This document shows positions 31,401 to 43,220 of a stretch of DNA of 64,000 nt, piece after piece. This DNA is from Solenopsis invicta (lineage: Eukaryota > Arthropoda > Insecta > Hymenoptera > Formicidae): contig NC_052666.1 of NCBI RefSeq assembly GCF_016802725.1, positions 27,619,497 to 27,683,496 on the forward strand, read 5' to 3'. A model generated the notes under the pieces. The model did not search any database. It was not told where the DNA came from and saw nothing but the letters and a program-made list of their open reading frames with translations. The translations under genes were made by a program, and so were the position numbers. Each line of letters starts with the position of its first letter. Positions within the stretch are counted from its first letter, which is position 1.

Positions 31401-33296
31401 GGTGGTTGGAAGCAGGACCCGGGTCAGTAGTTGCCCGTCCACCGGCGGGAAATATCGGCAAGAGCGTGGATGGGGGCGGGCGGTAGTCGGTCGGTCGCTC
31501 GGGATGGGATGGGATGGGATGGGATGGGATGGAATGGGACGCGCAGGGGATGGGGGATACTTAAGCGCGGCCGTGCGCGCAGAGTGGCGGCTCGTGGCGG
31601 CAGGCGAGGGGGACGGAGAACAGCGAGGGGATGGGGCGAGATGTAGCGCGACTCGGCGAGGCACGGCGCGGCGGCGCGCGGGGATGGGGGCGCGCGATGG
31701 CGCACTCGGTGAGACCAAAGGGGTGGCCCGCGGGGGGTTGGGCGCGGGAGGAGGGTGTGGGTTAGCGAGGCGGCAGCGTGAGCGAACAGGCAACGCGGGG
31801 TTGAGGGACGGGGGTGGCGAAACGGAAGCCGGCAGACTCCGCTTGCGAGCGACGACGCTTCCGACCGTTTTACGCTACGGGTGGCCGCGAAGTAACGAAT
31901 GCCGCGCGTTTCAGAGCAAGCTACCTTTTTTTTTCTTCTTCCTCTTTGAAAAAAGAGAGATCTATGCTCTCCATATTCTAGATTTATAGAGAAACATTCT
32001 TTCACGGATTGCGCGCGTGTTACGGCGCGATTGAAAAGGAATTAATATTGTTTTCGAGTTTTCCATTTTATTTCGAGAAATGAGCATTTTGATAAAACAT
32101 TTTTAACACACTGTACGAACGTACGCTAATGTCGGAGATTTCTGCCTTTTTAAAATATCAGCGTAAATAACTACTCCCTCCCTGTCAAATTATAAATATC
32201 GACATGTACGTGATTAATAAAGTTCAATGTTAATTAACATAATTAGTATGTTTCCATGCAAGCGACGCACGATTGTTAAGGATTAATAAGCGCGCTTCCT
32301 ATATCAGAGAAAGAGAGAGAAAAAGAGAGAGAGACTGAGAAATCGCACTAAACGAGATACGAACTATACCGGGTGTATCGTTAAATTTTCTCATTTTATT
32401 TTTCGACTTTGAAAATCGAAAAAAATTATTGAAAAGTTTTATCCATCGTTGTGTTAACTCGGTTAACAATGAAATAATAATTCGGGATGTAACATTTTCG
32501 ACCGACTGAAACTCCGCATCAGCTTAGGGCTAAACGAAGAAGAGCGAAGAGTGCTAATCGAATTGTAAAATGTAGCTACGTAGGACTTATAAACTCGATA
32601 ACAAAAGGCAAAGCTACGTAATACCGATGTCATAACTTGTAAGAACTCGATAATGATTGTCGAAGAAAACTTGCAGACCCGGGCACGTTATGAGCGACGC
32701 GATTTTATCCCGCATTATCCTACGTCAATTATTAATCCAAAAATGCGCCACTCTCGATAGGACGGTCACGCCGCGTCACGCCGTGAATATAACGCTTATC
32801 GATTTTCGCGGCGCGACTCTTTAATCTTGGTAATCGAGCGAACGCCCCCGCGGCCGCCCCACCCGCTGCGTCGCCTATTCATTAACGGCGTAAACGGCGA
32901 GTGACAGCTGGCGCGTTGTCAAGTCCCGGCGTGCGTACGCACAGACACGCGTGCACGTCTGGGCGCACGCATAAACGATGAACGCACGCATGCATTCACA
33001 AACACACACGCACGCACACATACCTCCACGAGCGTTCGCGGATGCAAAGCGGTAACTAGAAAGTGGTACACGTTGCATGTACGAGAATGTAGGATTAAAT
33101 TCAAATTTTTTTAATTGTAACACAGATTTGATTTTGGAAAACAAGAATTTTGTTTCTTGTAATTTTTTGTGCGCTGAATCCGAATCCGCTGGTAAGAATG
33201 TTCCGTCATGCCAAGTTTACGAGAAAAATGGAATTGAAGTTCTCCAAAAAAAAACGAAAAAAAAACACGTTTTGGTCACTTTTAAAACTTCGTAAT
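28486..33296. other. Non-coding stretch with purine-skewed GC block 30650-31960
   Basis: 28490-29060 is AT-rich. 29070-29640 is GC-rich. 29640-30350 is balanced. 30370-31990 is strongly purine-rich on the + strand (AGAGAG, GGAGG, GGGATGGG), broken by one (CT)n block at 30985-31024. Frames of up to 237 codons here run through the skewed tract on both strands at once and are R/S/P-rich, so I reject them. 32000-33300 is balanced, with CA-rich alternating DNA at 32935-33025. Confidence 0.45.
31501..31530 (+). repeat. (GGGAT)6 pentanucleotide repeat
   Basis: Six perfect GGGAT units followed by a degenerate one. With GGG spaced every 5 bases it meets the pattern for a G-quadruplex. It is not the insect telomere unit TTAGG. 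Confidence 0.9.
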
Positions 33297-33835
33297 CGAT
33301 GAAGCCAATGTTGCATACATTTTGAAAAGGGATTAATGCTAAACAGTGCTCATTGGTACGAAAATATCGAATTATTTATTGGTAGGTACTATCGCAACTT
33401 GGGTTTTTTTTTAGAGTTTTATATGCTCGTAGAATAAAGTATGATAATTGTCCTATTTTAATTGTGCACATTAAAAATTTCAATAGTGGATTTTAATATT
33501 TGAAATTGAAGGTGTTTTTTTGCGATAAATTTTCCCTCCATTTATTTAAACAAATTTTTGAAAATAATTATTTTTTAGAAACTAACGCAATTCTAATAAT
33601 TTTTTTGTATAAAATAGAATTTTTATATGTTAAATCTATATATTAAAATTTGAATTTTTCACTCATTTTTGTAATGGTTTCGCACTGCAAGGAATAATCG
33701 TTTTTTCCACTCACCTTTAAAAACGAAACACATTAGAGGATGATGTCGTAAGATTCGGTATTATCATATTGAAATACAATGTTTAAGCATTAATGTGAAT
33801 CCCTTTCAACATCTATCGCATATCGAGTTTGTCAG
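33297..33835. repeat. Imperfect inverted repeat, possible decayed MITE
   Basis: Left arm 33301-33371 and right arm about 33751-33830 are diverged inverse copies. For example TTTGAAAAGGGATTAATGCT (33321-33340) matches the inverse of AGCATTAATG...CCCTTTCAAC (33786-33809), which has a 6-nt insertion. The interior is AT-rich and non-coding. Ends and target duplication are not visible. Confidence 0.4.
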
Positions 33836-36800
33836 AGTTACAAATTTTCCAAACTAGTAAATAAAATTTTTTTTTTTTAATGTTTCGACTACATTTTTCT
33901 CATATTCTTGATATGAACATTTCTCCTTATGAATTTATATATGACACATGAAAAAAATTACAGAAAATTATTATTTTTTTCTAAACCGCAGAAAAATAGT
34001 AAAATTTTGCAGACCTGTGTTATTTAACATGGTTCGCATTGGCATCATTTTTCTAATTTCTTAAAAATTAAGATTTTGTTTAAATAGCAATTTTCTGTGA
34101 CGATTTTACAAAAGTTATCTCGTAGGGAGTCTTTTAGCGCAGCCTCTTTATTTTATTAAATCGTGTACGTCGAATCGTAAATTAAAAGACAAATTACTCT
34201 CTCCCTTTTAATTTTTTATTATTTTTAAAATAAAAAGTTTAACGTATGATCGACCATTTTTCTGTGTTTGTTGTAAACTTATGTAAATTATGTTATCAAA
34301 ACTTTACAGTAGTTACACTGTTGCGTACGTATCATAATTAATCTTGTCTCTACATATGCCATTTGGTGGCAAAGTGGCGATTAGAGGCTCACTACGAGTG
34401 CATGTAACCCTAATTACTTCAGTGCGCGTGTGTACACGCGGATTCACGCTCATCGCGGGCACGTGGGGCTGGGGTTGGTACACGTGGTACACAAGAAGCC
34501 CCCGGAGGCGCTTTGCATCCGTCAGGAAAATATGACGCCGGCATATCTCTTTAACGCCTCTAATATCTTTAATGTTCCTCCTACTCCGGACGGGGTCAGG
34601 TAGGGGCTCGGTCAAAGATTCCCTTTAATGCGCCTGTAATATCGGTAACGTCCTGCAAACTGGTGGATCTCGTTAGCTTTCACGGAGCTCGTGATATCAA
34701 CTAACGCGCGAATTACGTCGTCGTGTTATTTTACGCGTCGCGACATATCGATGATCTAAAAGTTGACCGTTATGCACATGTAATCTGCGTAAGAAGTGAT
34801 ACAAAAGAAATGAATGCATAATTCCCACGGTAATGCGCTTAACTTTGCCACTTTAGGGTGGCGCAGGAGAATTGGTGTTTTTTTTTTTTTTTTTTTAAGA
34901 GACCACTTTTCCGTGACATCATTTTTCCATTTTTATAAAGTAAAGCATATGTTTAACTGCTCGGCGATAGCATCGAGATCGCTCGTTATCTCCGATAAAA
35001 TGTCAGTCGCGAAAGCTTGTCGAAGAGTACGCGCGTCCTTTTAACTTTCCCGTAATATCTCGTAATGTCTCTCAAATTGGCACGAGCCCGTGGAGCGGCG
35101 ACGGACGGAGATAACGCCACGAGCTGGAACTCCAACACCTCGAATGTCGAATGATCGTCAGCGGCGCGGGCGTGAAATATTCAGGTCAGCGACGAGAACG
35201 TCGACGATCTTGGCGGACTTCGCCCCGTCCGTCGATCGATCTGTCGACTCGCAACGCGAAACGCGACAAATAATACGAGCCAGGTGAGGTAAAAGTCTCG
35301 GATTTATCCTTGTGACATGCGCGCGCGCGTCTCGTCCAATCCAATCCCCAATTATTTTCTGTTATCTATAATGCACGCGGACAGAATTTCAGTATCTTTA
35401 CATTTAGTTTTAATTAATTGTGCGGATGACGGTCGCAAATAATGAGTATGGTATCTTGCCGCGATAAAGAGTAAAAATGGTAAATTCATCGGTGTGATAA
35501 AATAAGATTTATTTAATTATTATATTTGATTTACAATTTTAATGTTTTCATCTATGAAAACTAGACGGAAGACTTCACTTGTAAAGAAAAAGTAAAATTA
35601 TATAAAGGATTCTTGAAAAAATCCCGTGTAAGCGTGAATTAGCGATCTTGGACAACAAAGAGAACAAATATACGTATTTTATGGAATATATTTAATTTCA
35701 GTTCGAATAGTTGGTTTATTATTTATCGATTAGTTGGCAGATTATCGTCGATACCTATTACACGGCGAAGCGATTAATCCCGGACACGGCAGCAATTCGG
35801 AGTTCAACGTTCACACGTGCTCAAGATTCTATTTCAAGAAAGATGCAATGCAATCGGTGACAGACGGCTGCTCGTACACAGCCAGCGCGATAAGCTTAAT
35901 GACACGGTCTGTCGACGCGATCACCGACGTCACTCCGATATTTAGTCCGGCGGGAATTAAACGGCTGGACGATAACGACGGCGCGGTGGCGGCGCGAACG
36001 CTCTAATATCTCTAATGTCAATTCCCTGTCCCCGGGCCGTAATATCGGTCTCGTAACCGGCCGAACGACGGTCTTAATAAACCTTCGGGCTCGCTTTATT
36101 GCGATTTTATATTTTATTAGCCGCCCTGAGCTTCCGCGAAGGACCGTGATGATTTCGCGATCATCGCCGTAACATCATTTCGGGGTTATTTCAATTTGAA
36201 TTAACCAGAAAGACAGGAAATTACTGCGAATTTCCGACGGGAGGGAGGATTGTTCAAACCTTCCTCGAAATTTTAAAAATTATTTACGCAACACGCTGAT
36301 TGATCGTAGATTCACGTACATTATTGTGCATCCTGAAAATATGTTAAATTGCTTTGGAAGAGAATCGTCGCGTAATTCTTTAATTTTCTAAATTTTATTG
36401 ACTGATGTTAGCCTTTCTCATTCTTTTTTTAACTTTTAACTTTAAATTAATATCACATATTTAATAATATTTAGCAATGTTTCTCATATAAGCTTTTCTA
36501 TATTTTTTATTTTCTTATATTTTTTTTCTTAAGAAAAAATCAAATATTTTGTAGATAATATTGGTAACAATAACAATATTACAAATATTTAATAATTATG
36601 TTTTGCTTATACTTTTTTTTCTTTTTTCAGAAAAAAATAAGACTTACAATTTTTATGAAACTTAATATTTTTTTCCATTTAAATTAGAAATCTTCTAAGC
36701 ATTAAAATATCCAAAAAGCAATCCGTTAACGCAAAATATTGCTATTTATGTAATAACAGAATTAATAACTTCTCAAGCTGAGTTTTTTGCGAATTACATA

Positions 36801-39528
36801 TATTGCCTGACGTTCAATATATTTTTCAAGAATTCATACCAATTTTTTTTTTTTTGAAAAGCCATTTTTTCTCACTGCTGTGAGAATAATTGTCATATGG
36901 CGCTCTCCTTTTTTTTCCATCTTTCATATCAGATAAAAAATAAAATATAATATTTCGTTGAATTCGTCGCGAAAAGTCAGCTCATTAGCCGCATAAACAG
37001 CGCAGAAGGCGAGAGAAGGTGGCTAAAGGATGAATAGGCGATCTGGCGAAGTAGGCTTTATATTTATCGCGGCAATAAGGCGAAAGACTCGACGCCGGGC
37101 GTCGTCGGACTGAGAGGGAGGCAAGGACCGACGTCGTCGGTTGGGACAATCGGTGGCCGTCGTTATCATTAACGACGTGACGTCCAATGCGACGTCGGCG
37201 TTTCTCTCCGCCTCTCCGTTTCTCGCTTCCTGTCTCTTGCCTTCTCTCCTCTTTGCTCTCTCTTTCTCTCTTTCTCTCTCATCGTTCCCTCTTACAGCCG
37301 ACTCGTCATTGCTGCCTCGTTTCGTTCCTCCGTCGTTTCGTGTCCCCGCACTCGTTCCGAGATCCACGATCGTCTGGGGACTCTACCGGGTGTCCATCAT
37401 GTGCATCGTATAGTTTTTTTTTTCTCAGGAGGTTGGCGATGATTTAAGAATGTGACAGTAAAGAATCGAAATTGAATCGTTGAGTGAAATAAAATGCGTC
37501 AATTGCAGTGAGAGTGACCGACTGTTGACAATTTATATTAGAAATGATCAAAGGATACTATCTTAGGAATAAGATAAATATTTCTCACTTAAAACAGTCG
37601 TCTTTAACAGAAATGAGGTACTAATTACCGATGTTAATGTTAGCAATGAGAAAAACTATTTTGGCCCGAAAAGTCACTAAATTGATAGGAGGGGAAAAAA
37701 ATTCACTTTTCGCGGCTGAATTTTCTTAGAAAACTTTCTACACTTGACGACATTTCACGGAGGATTAGGTTGTCTCGTGACGCGCGCCGCCGAGAGAGAT
37801 GAATCATCGTTAGCGAAAGTTTCGCTGTTGTCACCCCTCCCCCACCCCCTACCTCGTCGCGGTACTCGATTAAAGGCATTAGGATCGTCCTCCGTGGCGA
37901 GGGTGCGCTCGAGGGGACGCTGTAGTCACGGAGAGGCACGGGGGACGCTTGTTTGTTCGGCACCTGCCGCTTACGTGCGTGTACGAGGTCGCTGGTCCCC
38001 TAATCCGATCGTGACGCACGTGCGTGCGTCTACGGACCCCGCTAGGAGAGTTTACACAATGACGCCCCCTTTCCTCGTTCCCCTCCGAATCCTTCCCTCG
38101 AATCGGTCGATCGAAGGAGGCTTCGCTTCAAATCCACCGCGATGAATCTCAATGAGGCGTGTGAGTTGCGGGACGTGACTTTCGTTCCACTTTTTGCAAC
38201 TGCTCGTTAATTTATTTAATTCCCGGATGACGAACGTATATATACTTTGGAGAAGCTTTTTCGGCTACCTTATTAATCGGCTGAAAGGTGAGGATTGAAA
38301 GGTGTTTGAGGTACATTTTTCGGTATGCTCGTTAATGTGTTTAACTAAACACATTTATCTCTCTTTATCAGGGTATAAGGAACATTATAGGATAGTCTAT
38401 AAATGTTCGCTCTATTCTTCATTTAGTTTGTTCCGCAAATTATACGAGGTGACGAGTGAAGCTTGGAAAAGCTTCGCCTCTTTCGATACTTTTCAATACA
38501 TTTCACGCTTCCATAGTTATAATTTTTGATGGCTACAATTTTCTCGTTATATACAAACTCCTCATTATCTAACCGTCGGTTGGACTTTACACAGTGATTG
38601 CGGGCAGTCCTGATCCGGCACGTGTCACCGCGTGTTTTTCCGCTCGTTTAGGGGCTCGAATTAATATCGTCCGAGGACGTCGCGACGCCATCCCATAAAT
38701 AAAAGCCGAGGAGGGTTTTGACGAAAATGAGTCGAGGGGATGACGGCAGGCAGCGCGACGGGGGGCAATCGCGCCAGCGTGATTTTTGGCTTCTTCGAGA
38801 GGATTTCTCTTTTATCAGCAAAAAATGTTGCGATGCGCGCTTCAAAAACTGATATCCCACCGCGTATATCGCCGCGACAGTTCGTTTAACTTAAAATAAA
38901 CATCTTTTTTTTTTTTGGTTAATTTTTCGACATCTATGAAATAGTACATAGTTAAATAGTTACTCTGGATAATGGCTCGCGATAAATTCTCAAAGGTTCA
39001 GTTAAAATCCTCATTAAAGGACGTTTCATGATTTCCGAAATATTCCACGTGCTGCAGTATGCTTAATTTAATAAACGCGTTTTGGAAGTGCACAGGTACG
39101 CGGAATTTTGTATCAAAGACATGAACATAATGGCGGATTGTGCGTATAATCGTCAATGCGTACCGCCAGTGTGTCGTTACCGCACACGTGCATCCGCGTG
39201 CACGTACGTGTGCATCGTAATTTTATATTCCGTTGCGCGAAGGGCGGTAGAATGCGTAATGTTGAAATAGCTCCATCATTATCGCCGGCATGTTCCACAT
39301 ATCATTCTATGTATCATTTTATATATTTTGCGCGAATGCTAGTAGCTTATCACAAAGAGCCGCATAGAGCTATTTGTTATGTAAAATATTTATGGACTAT
39401 TAAAAATTGTGTATTGAACGCCAAGATGAATTATGACGCACATTGCGTGTGCATTTCATATTTAATTACATATTTGTATGTGTATATTACAAAATGAAGA
39501 AGAATCACAACTTTTCTAGCTTCTTTAG
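33836..39528. other. Mostly unique sequence: AT-rich, motif cluster, then GC patch
   Basis: 33836-34310 is AT-rich. 34340-36060 is CpG-containing and carries repeated TAATATC...TAAYGTC words. 36100-36960 is AT-rich. 36990-38150 is CpG-rich with a C/T-rich block at 37190-37350. 38160-39520 is balanced, with CGTGCACGTACGTGTGC alternation near 39188. A T19 run lies at 34878-34896. I support no gene. Confidence 0.4.
34542..36060 (+). repeat. Dispersed TAATATC-TAAYGTC motif cluster
   Basis: A word of about 18 bp of the form TAATATCKNKTAAYGTCC recurs on the + strand at about 34542, 34560, 34636, 35052, 36004 and (partial) 36040, with a weak match at 34692. Flanks between copies differ, so it is not a simple tandem array. 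Copies 1 and 2 abut, as do copies 5 and 6 within 40 bp. Confidence 0.45.
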
Positions 39529-40053
39529 AATATAGGACATTTCTCAAAACATTTAAGAAATTTACAGGTTGTTTTGTAATGCGTTTGAAAGTAATAGAAA
39601 AAATTTTGTGATGATTTTCTATCTGGATAAAAAATCATTTCAGTGAGAAATAGGCACGTGTTTTAATGAAAATATAATTAATAATGAAATAAGAACGAAA
39701 AAAATCAAACTTTGCATAAATTGAGATAATTTATGTAAAGTATCATTGCGATACATAGATTAGTTATGTAAAATAAACAAAATTTATTTATTTACAAAAT
39801 ATCTGAACCATCACAATAATTTATACAAAAAAATGAACCATCTTGAATACTTAAAATATTTATACAAAAAATTGAGATTGTCTTAAACGTTGTAAAAAAT
39901 AATTTAATTTTTATTAACGCATAAAGTAAATAAATTATAAAAATATATATAATCTTCATCACAAAACTTTTATATGTATATAGTTCATGTAAAGTGTTAA
40001 TATTAAACACATTTCTAAATTTTATTTACTTTGTAAGGACTGTTCGCAGATTC
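39529..40053 (+). mobile_element. TTAA-flanked non-autonomous element, family 1, copy C
   Basis: About 525 bp. Left edge TTAG/AATATAGGACATTTCTC (the TTAA is mutated), right edge TTCGCAGATTC followed by TTAA (40054-40057). It contains TTCTATCTGGATAAAAAATC, the paired CATCTTGAATACTTAAA / AATTGAGATAATTTATG words of the central inverted repeat, and TTTACTTTGTAAGGACTGT. Confidence 0.8.
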
Positions 40054-40914
40054 TTAAGCAATTGTGACGAGAGCGGAAAATAAAATTTCCATTGTTCTAT
40101 TTAATTTTTGAAACCAGCCGTTATCTTTCAATGTTACAAATTTTTATAATTTTTTTTTTTTTTTTTATAAGAAAGAACGCGATGTCATACTTTTTCAAAA
40201 TGAATATTTAGGTCGAAAATTTCACGAGGAATCTCTAGAATACACGATAGCTTTATATATGATAATTTTTCCCAAGGCATCTAGTGCGTCGTTAAATCGC
40301 CATCTCCGATGGCCATAATTGCATCTACTTTCGCGAGAGAGCCGCTGTCCCTGCTCTCGCAATTGATCGTGCAATCGATCACGCTTATTTATTAGCGACT
40401 CTCCCCCCCCCTCTCTCTCTCTCTGCCTCTCTCGCGTCTTCCTCCTTCTATTTTACATCGCCGTTGTTTTTGATTTTTCCCCTTCCAGTCACGTTTACGC
40501 TTGCCACCCGCTCGCGATCGATCAATCACTCGCGTTTTCCAACGCGTCGCGACGCGTCGTCGGCGCGTCGATGGTAACGGATCGGCGGCCGCGGAATGTG
40601 ACATTACGGATTTCGCAATAAATGCGGCGACACGCGCGGACGATTTCCCGTAGCGAGCAGGGCGAGCCGGGTATAACGACCGCAATGCAGATTTTTATGC
40701 GCGACACGCATAATATCGGCGTCGTGGGCACGCGCCATGTAACGTGTAACTGGCAACCGATTGGCGCGCACTAGTTTGGCAAATGTCGGCGTTATAATCA
40801 CCGAAAGTAGAACGTGATGCAGCGCCAGAGAGGTGAACGGAATCGCCGACGAGGACGCGAGAGAGAATCGAGCCCCGCATTTAAAAACTTGCCCGGCGCG
40901 CGAACTTCTACCCA
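40054..40914. other. CpG-rich unique sequence
   Basis: A T-rich run at 40147-40167 is followed by CpG-rich sequence from 40310 to 40905 with overlapping short frames on the minus strand. None resembles a known protein. Confidence 0.45.
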
Positions 40915-41373
40915 CACTGAAGGAAAAAATAAACAGCAAAACAAAAAAATTTGTACTTAATACAAAAAATTATTTACTTTATTGTTAGTAGATAAATAAC
41001 AGCTTATTTACTTGCAGTCAAGTTAAAATTTTCTTAATTGAAATATTCGTGTAAATAAAGTAAAGAAATAATTTTTAATCAAGTATTCTTTTGTAGTTTA
41101 AAAATTATTTACTGTTAGACTGTTGTTATATTTAAGCTAATCAGATTTTTTAACCTAAGAAAACAATTTAATTAACTTTGATAATATTATTAGCTTATTT
41201 GTAAAATTATTATTTAAATGTCAAAAATGTAAATATACAAAATTATATGTTTATTAAAATGTCTATTTAATAAAAATAAATGTATTTACTTAAACTGAAC
41301 AAATGCTTCCGTCAAACTATATGATTTTAAGAAAATATACTTTTTTTTATTGAAAAAAAATTTTCTTACGGTG
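40915..41373. mobile_element. TA-type MITE, long CACTGAA-terminus family, copy 2
   Basis: A 459-bp element from CACTGAAGGAAAAAATAA to AATTTTCTTACGGTG, in reverse orientation relative to the nested copy at 22130. Both flanks read CA (40913-40914 and 41374-41375) instead of TA, which suggests a CA target or parallel decay. Shared interior words include ACTTGCAGTCAAGTTAAAAT and TATTAGCTTATTTGTAAAAT. Confidence 0.8.
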
Positions 41374-42743
41374 CACGCTTTGATTTGTTATATTCTAGAC
41401 TAATTCTTCTGATCGACACATCGAAGAGTTACTCTGTATGTTCAGCGCGTTACAATACTTTTCCGAGATTTACCTTTCAATCACATTTATCTTCCTTAAC
41501 ATCGAAAAGATCAGTGACGAATGAAATAAACGGACAAGAGATAATTTTCCGGAAACAGCTGTTGAATTATTAATTAAAATGTTCAATGATTCTCTGAATA
41601 TGCGCGAAACCTTCTGACTTTGCACATCTCAATATCTTTGTATCGATGTTACAATAAAAAAGCAATTGAAATTTTATATTATTATAATGCTTAATTTGAG
41701 CTGGAAGTGTGTCAGATTTGTTTTTGGATTAAATTTTTTATTATCCATTAAAAAAACTTTCGAGAATAGAGCGTTATAATTGCAAGTGATTGATGAAAAT
41801 CTATCTGCCTCGCGTATGTGATGCGATTCGTCAATTTGCCGTGAAAGTGTCACTTTTAATGCACATTTGCGATCACGCGAAATGTATGCCGTATACCTCG
41901 ATCAGCGAAGAAGCGGCGGCGCATGAGGCTAAAGATTATAAAATGACGCAAAAAAGGAAAGAAACGCGCGATACATGTAACACGCGCACGCCGTAATTAA
42001 ACGTCTTACGTAACGTGTAAGCCACGGATGCAAGACGCACGCGCGTACTCGCAACTTCCCGCGCGATCATCGTCGACCAGTCGAGATTGTAAATTACGGC
42101 CGCGAGATCGCCGTAGATCGCTTGACCTTTTGTCATGAATTATGAATGGCTGTCCATCGCGATGCGGTTAATCGTTCCGTACGCGAGGCCGCGACGGCGC
42201 AAAAATGCAGCGGTCGCGATCTCACGCTTCCCTCGTGAGCGGAAGCGGCGTATACCTCCGCTCCGCAGCGTCGGCACTCATTTCGCCGCGCGTCGTGTCT
42301 CGTATCATGCCCGACCATCTCTGCCACGCCTCGCGTCCCTCCGCGATGTAGCGCCGCATCATCCAGAGAGAGAAAGAGAGAGAGAGGGAGAGCCGTCCGG
42401 CGGAACGACTCTAACGAGGCGGCGTCCATTACAAGCGTAAATCGAGCCCGCGCATTAACCGGCGATTTACGGCCGGTCGGGTGCGCTTATGCCTGCGTAG
42501 AGCGAGGGAGAACGTCATCGCGTTCCGCCGCGCGAAACCATCGACAAGGCTCGCCCGACCTCGATCATTCATTCCCGCGGCTTCCGGCGATTGTCAGGGA
42601 GATTATCAGGAAATGATGCGACGAGGGCTGCAGGGCTACAGTTCCGTACTCCTCCGGAATGCTCGGGAAAAAGATAAAGAATTGGACGGATAATTAAAAT
42701 GAAAATTAAAACTCGAGTCTTAATGAAAACGTTTCGTAATTAA
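41374..42743. other. Unique sequence with CpG-rich block
   Basis: 41376-41790 is AT-rich. 41980-42680 is CpG-rich with a short GA tract at 42366-42388. Frames on both strands are of chance quality. No signal is assignable. Confidence 0.45.
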
Positions 42744-43220
42744 GCGTGCATTGAACACACGCTCCCTGCAAAGTAAATAGAATTTGGAAATGTGTTAATA
42801 ATCAACACTTCAAATAATATAATATACATGTGAAAATTGTATGAATCAGATTATATTTTTATTTAATAACATTTTTATAATTTATTTGCTCTATTTGTTA
42901 TTAAATATTTAATTTTTTTTACAATATTAAGAAAACTTGCGATTTTCTTATGTATATACTTTAAATATTCAAGATGATTTATACAAAGTTCTATGATTGT
43001 CTGTTTAGTAATTTTGTAAATAAATGAATTTTATTTATTTTACAAAACCGATCTTTGCATCGCAATGAAACTTTATATAAATTATCTTAACTATTTAAAG
43101 TATTTAAATAAAAAGAATCAGATATTTTTCATTATTAATTATATTTTCATTAGAGCACACGTCTACTTCTTATTGAAGTAATTTTTTATACAGATAGAGA
43201 ATCGCCGCGAAATCCTATAT
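42744..43220 (-). mobile_element. TTAA-flanked element, family 1, copy D (reverse, 5'-truncated)
   Basis: Reverse orientation. A TTAA lies at 42740-42743. The family right end follows, with CTGCAAAGTAAATAG, then the central ATTCAAGATGATTTATAC / TATAAATTATCTTAACT inverted words, then TTATACAGATAGAGAATC. Similarity stops at about 43215, so the last 80 or so bp of the consensus left end are missing. Confidence 0.75.

Noticed and set aside
31501..31530. GGGAT repeat as an interstitial telomere
   Set aside because: Hymenopteran-type telomere repeat would be TTAGG. GGGAT is a different unit.
31080..31793. 237-codon minus-strand frame (and 215-, 193- and 179-codon frames overlapping it)
   Set aside because: All run through the purine-skewed tract on both strands at once. 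Residues are R/S/P-rich repeats of the tract and no domain is recognisable.
35734..36006. 90-codon frame of mixed composition
   Set aside because: No ATG at the supposed start, a poor acceptor, no family similarity that I can recognise, and it runs into the TAATATC motif cluster.
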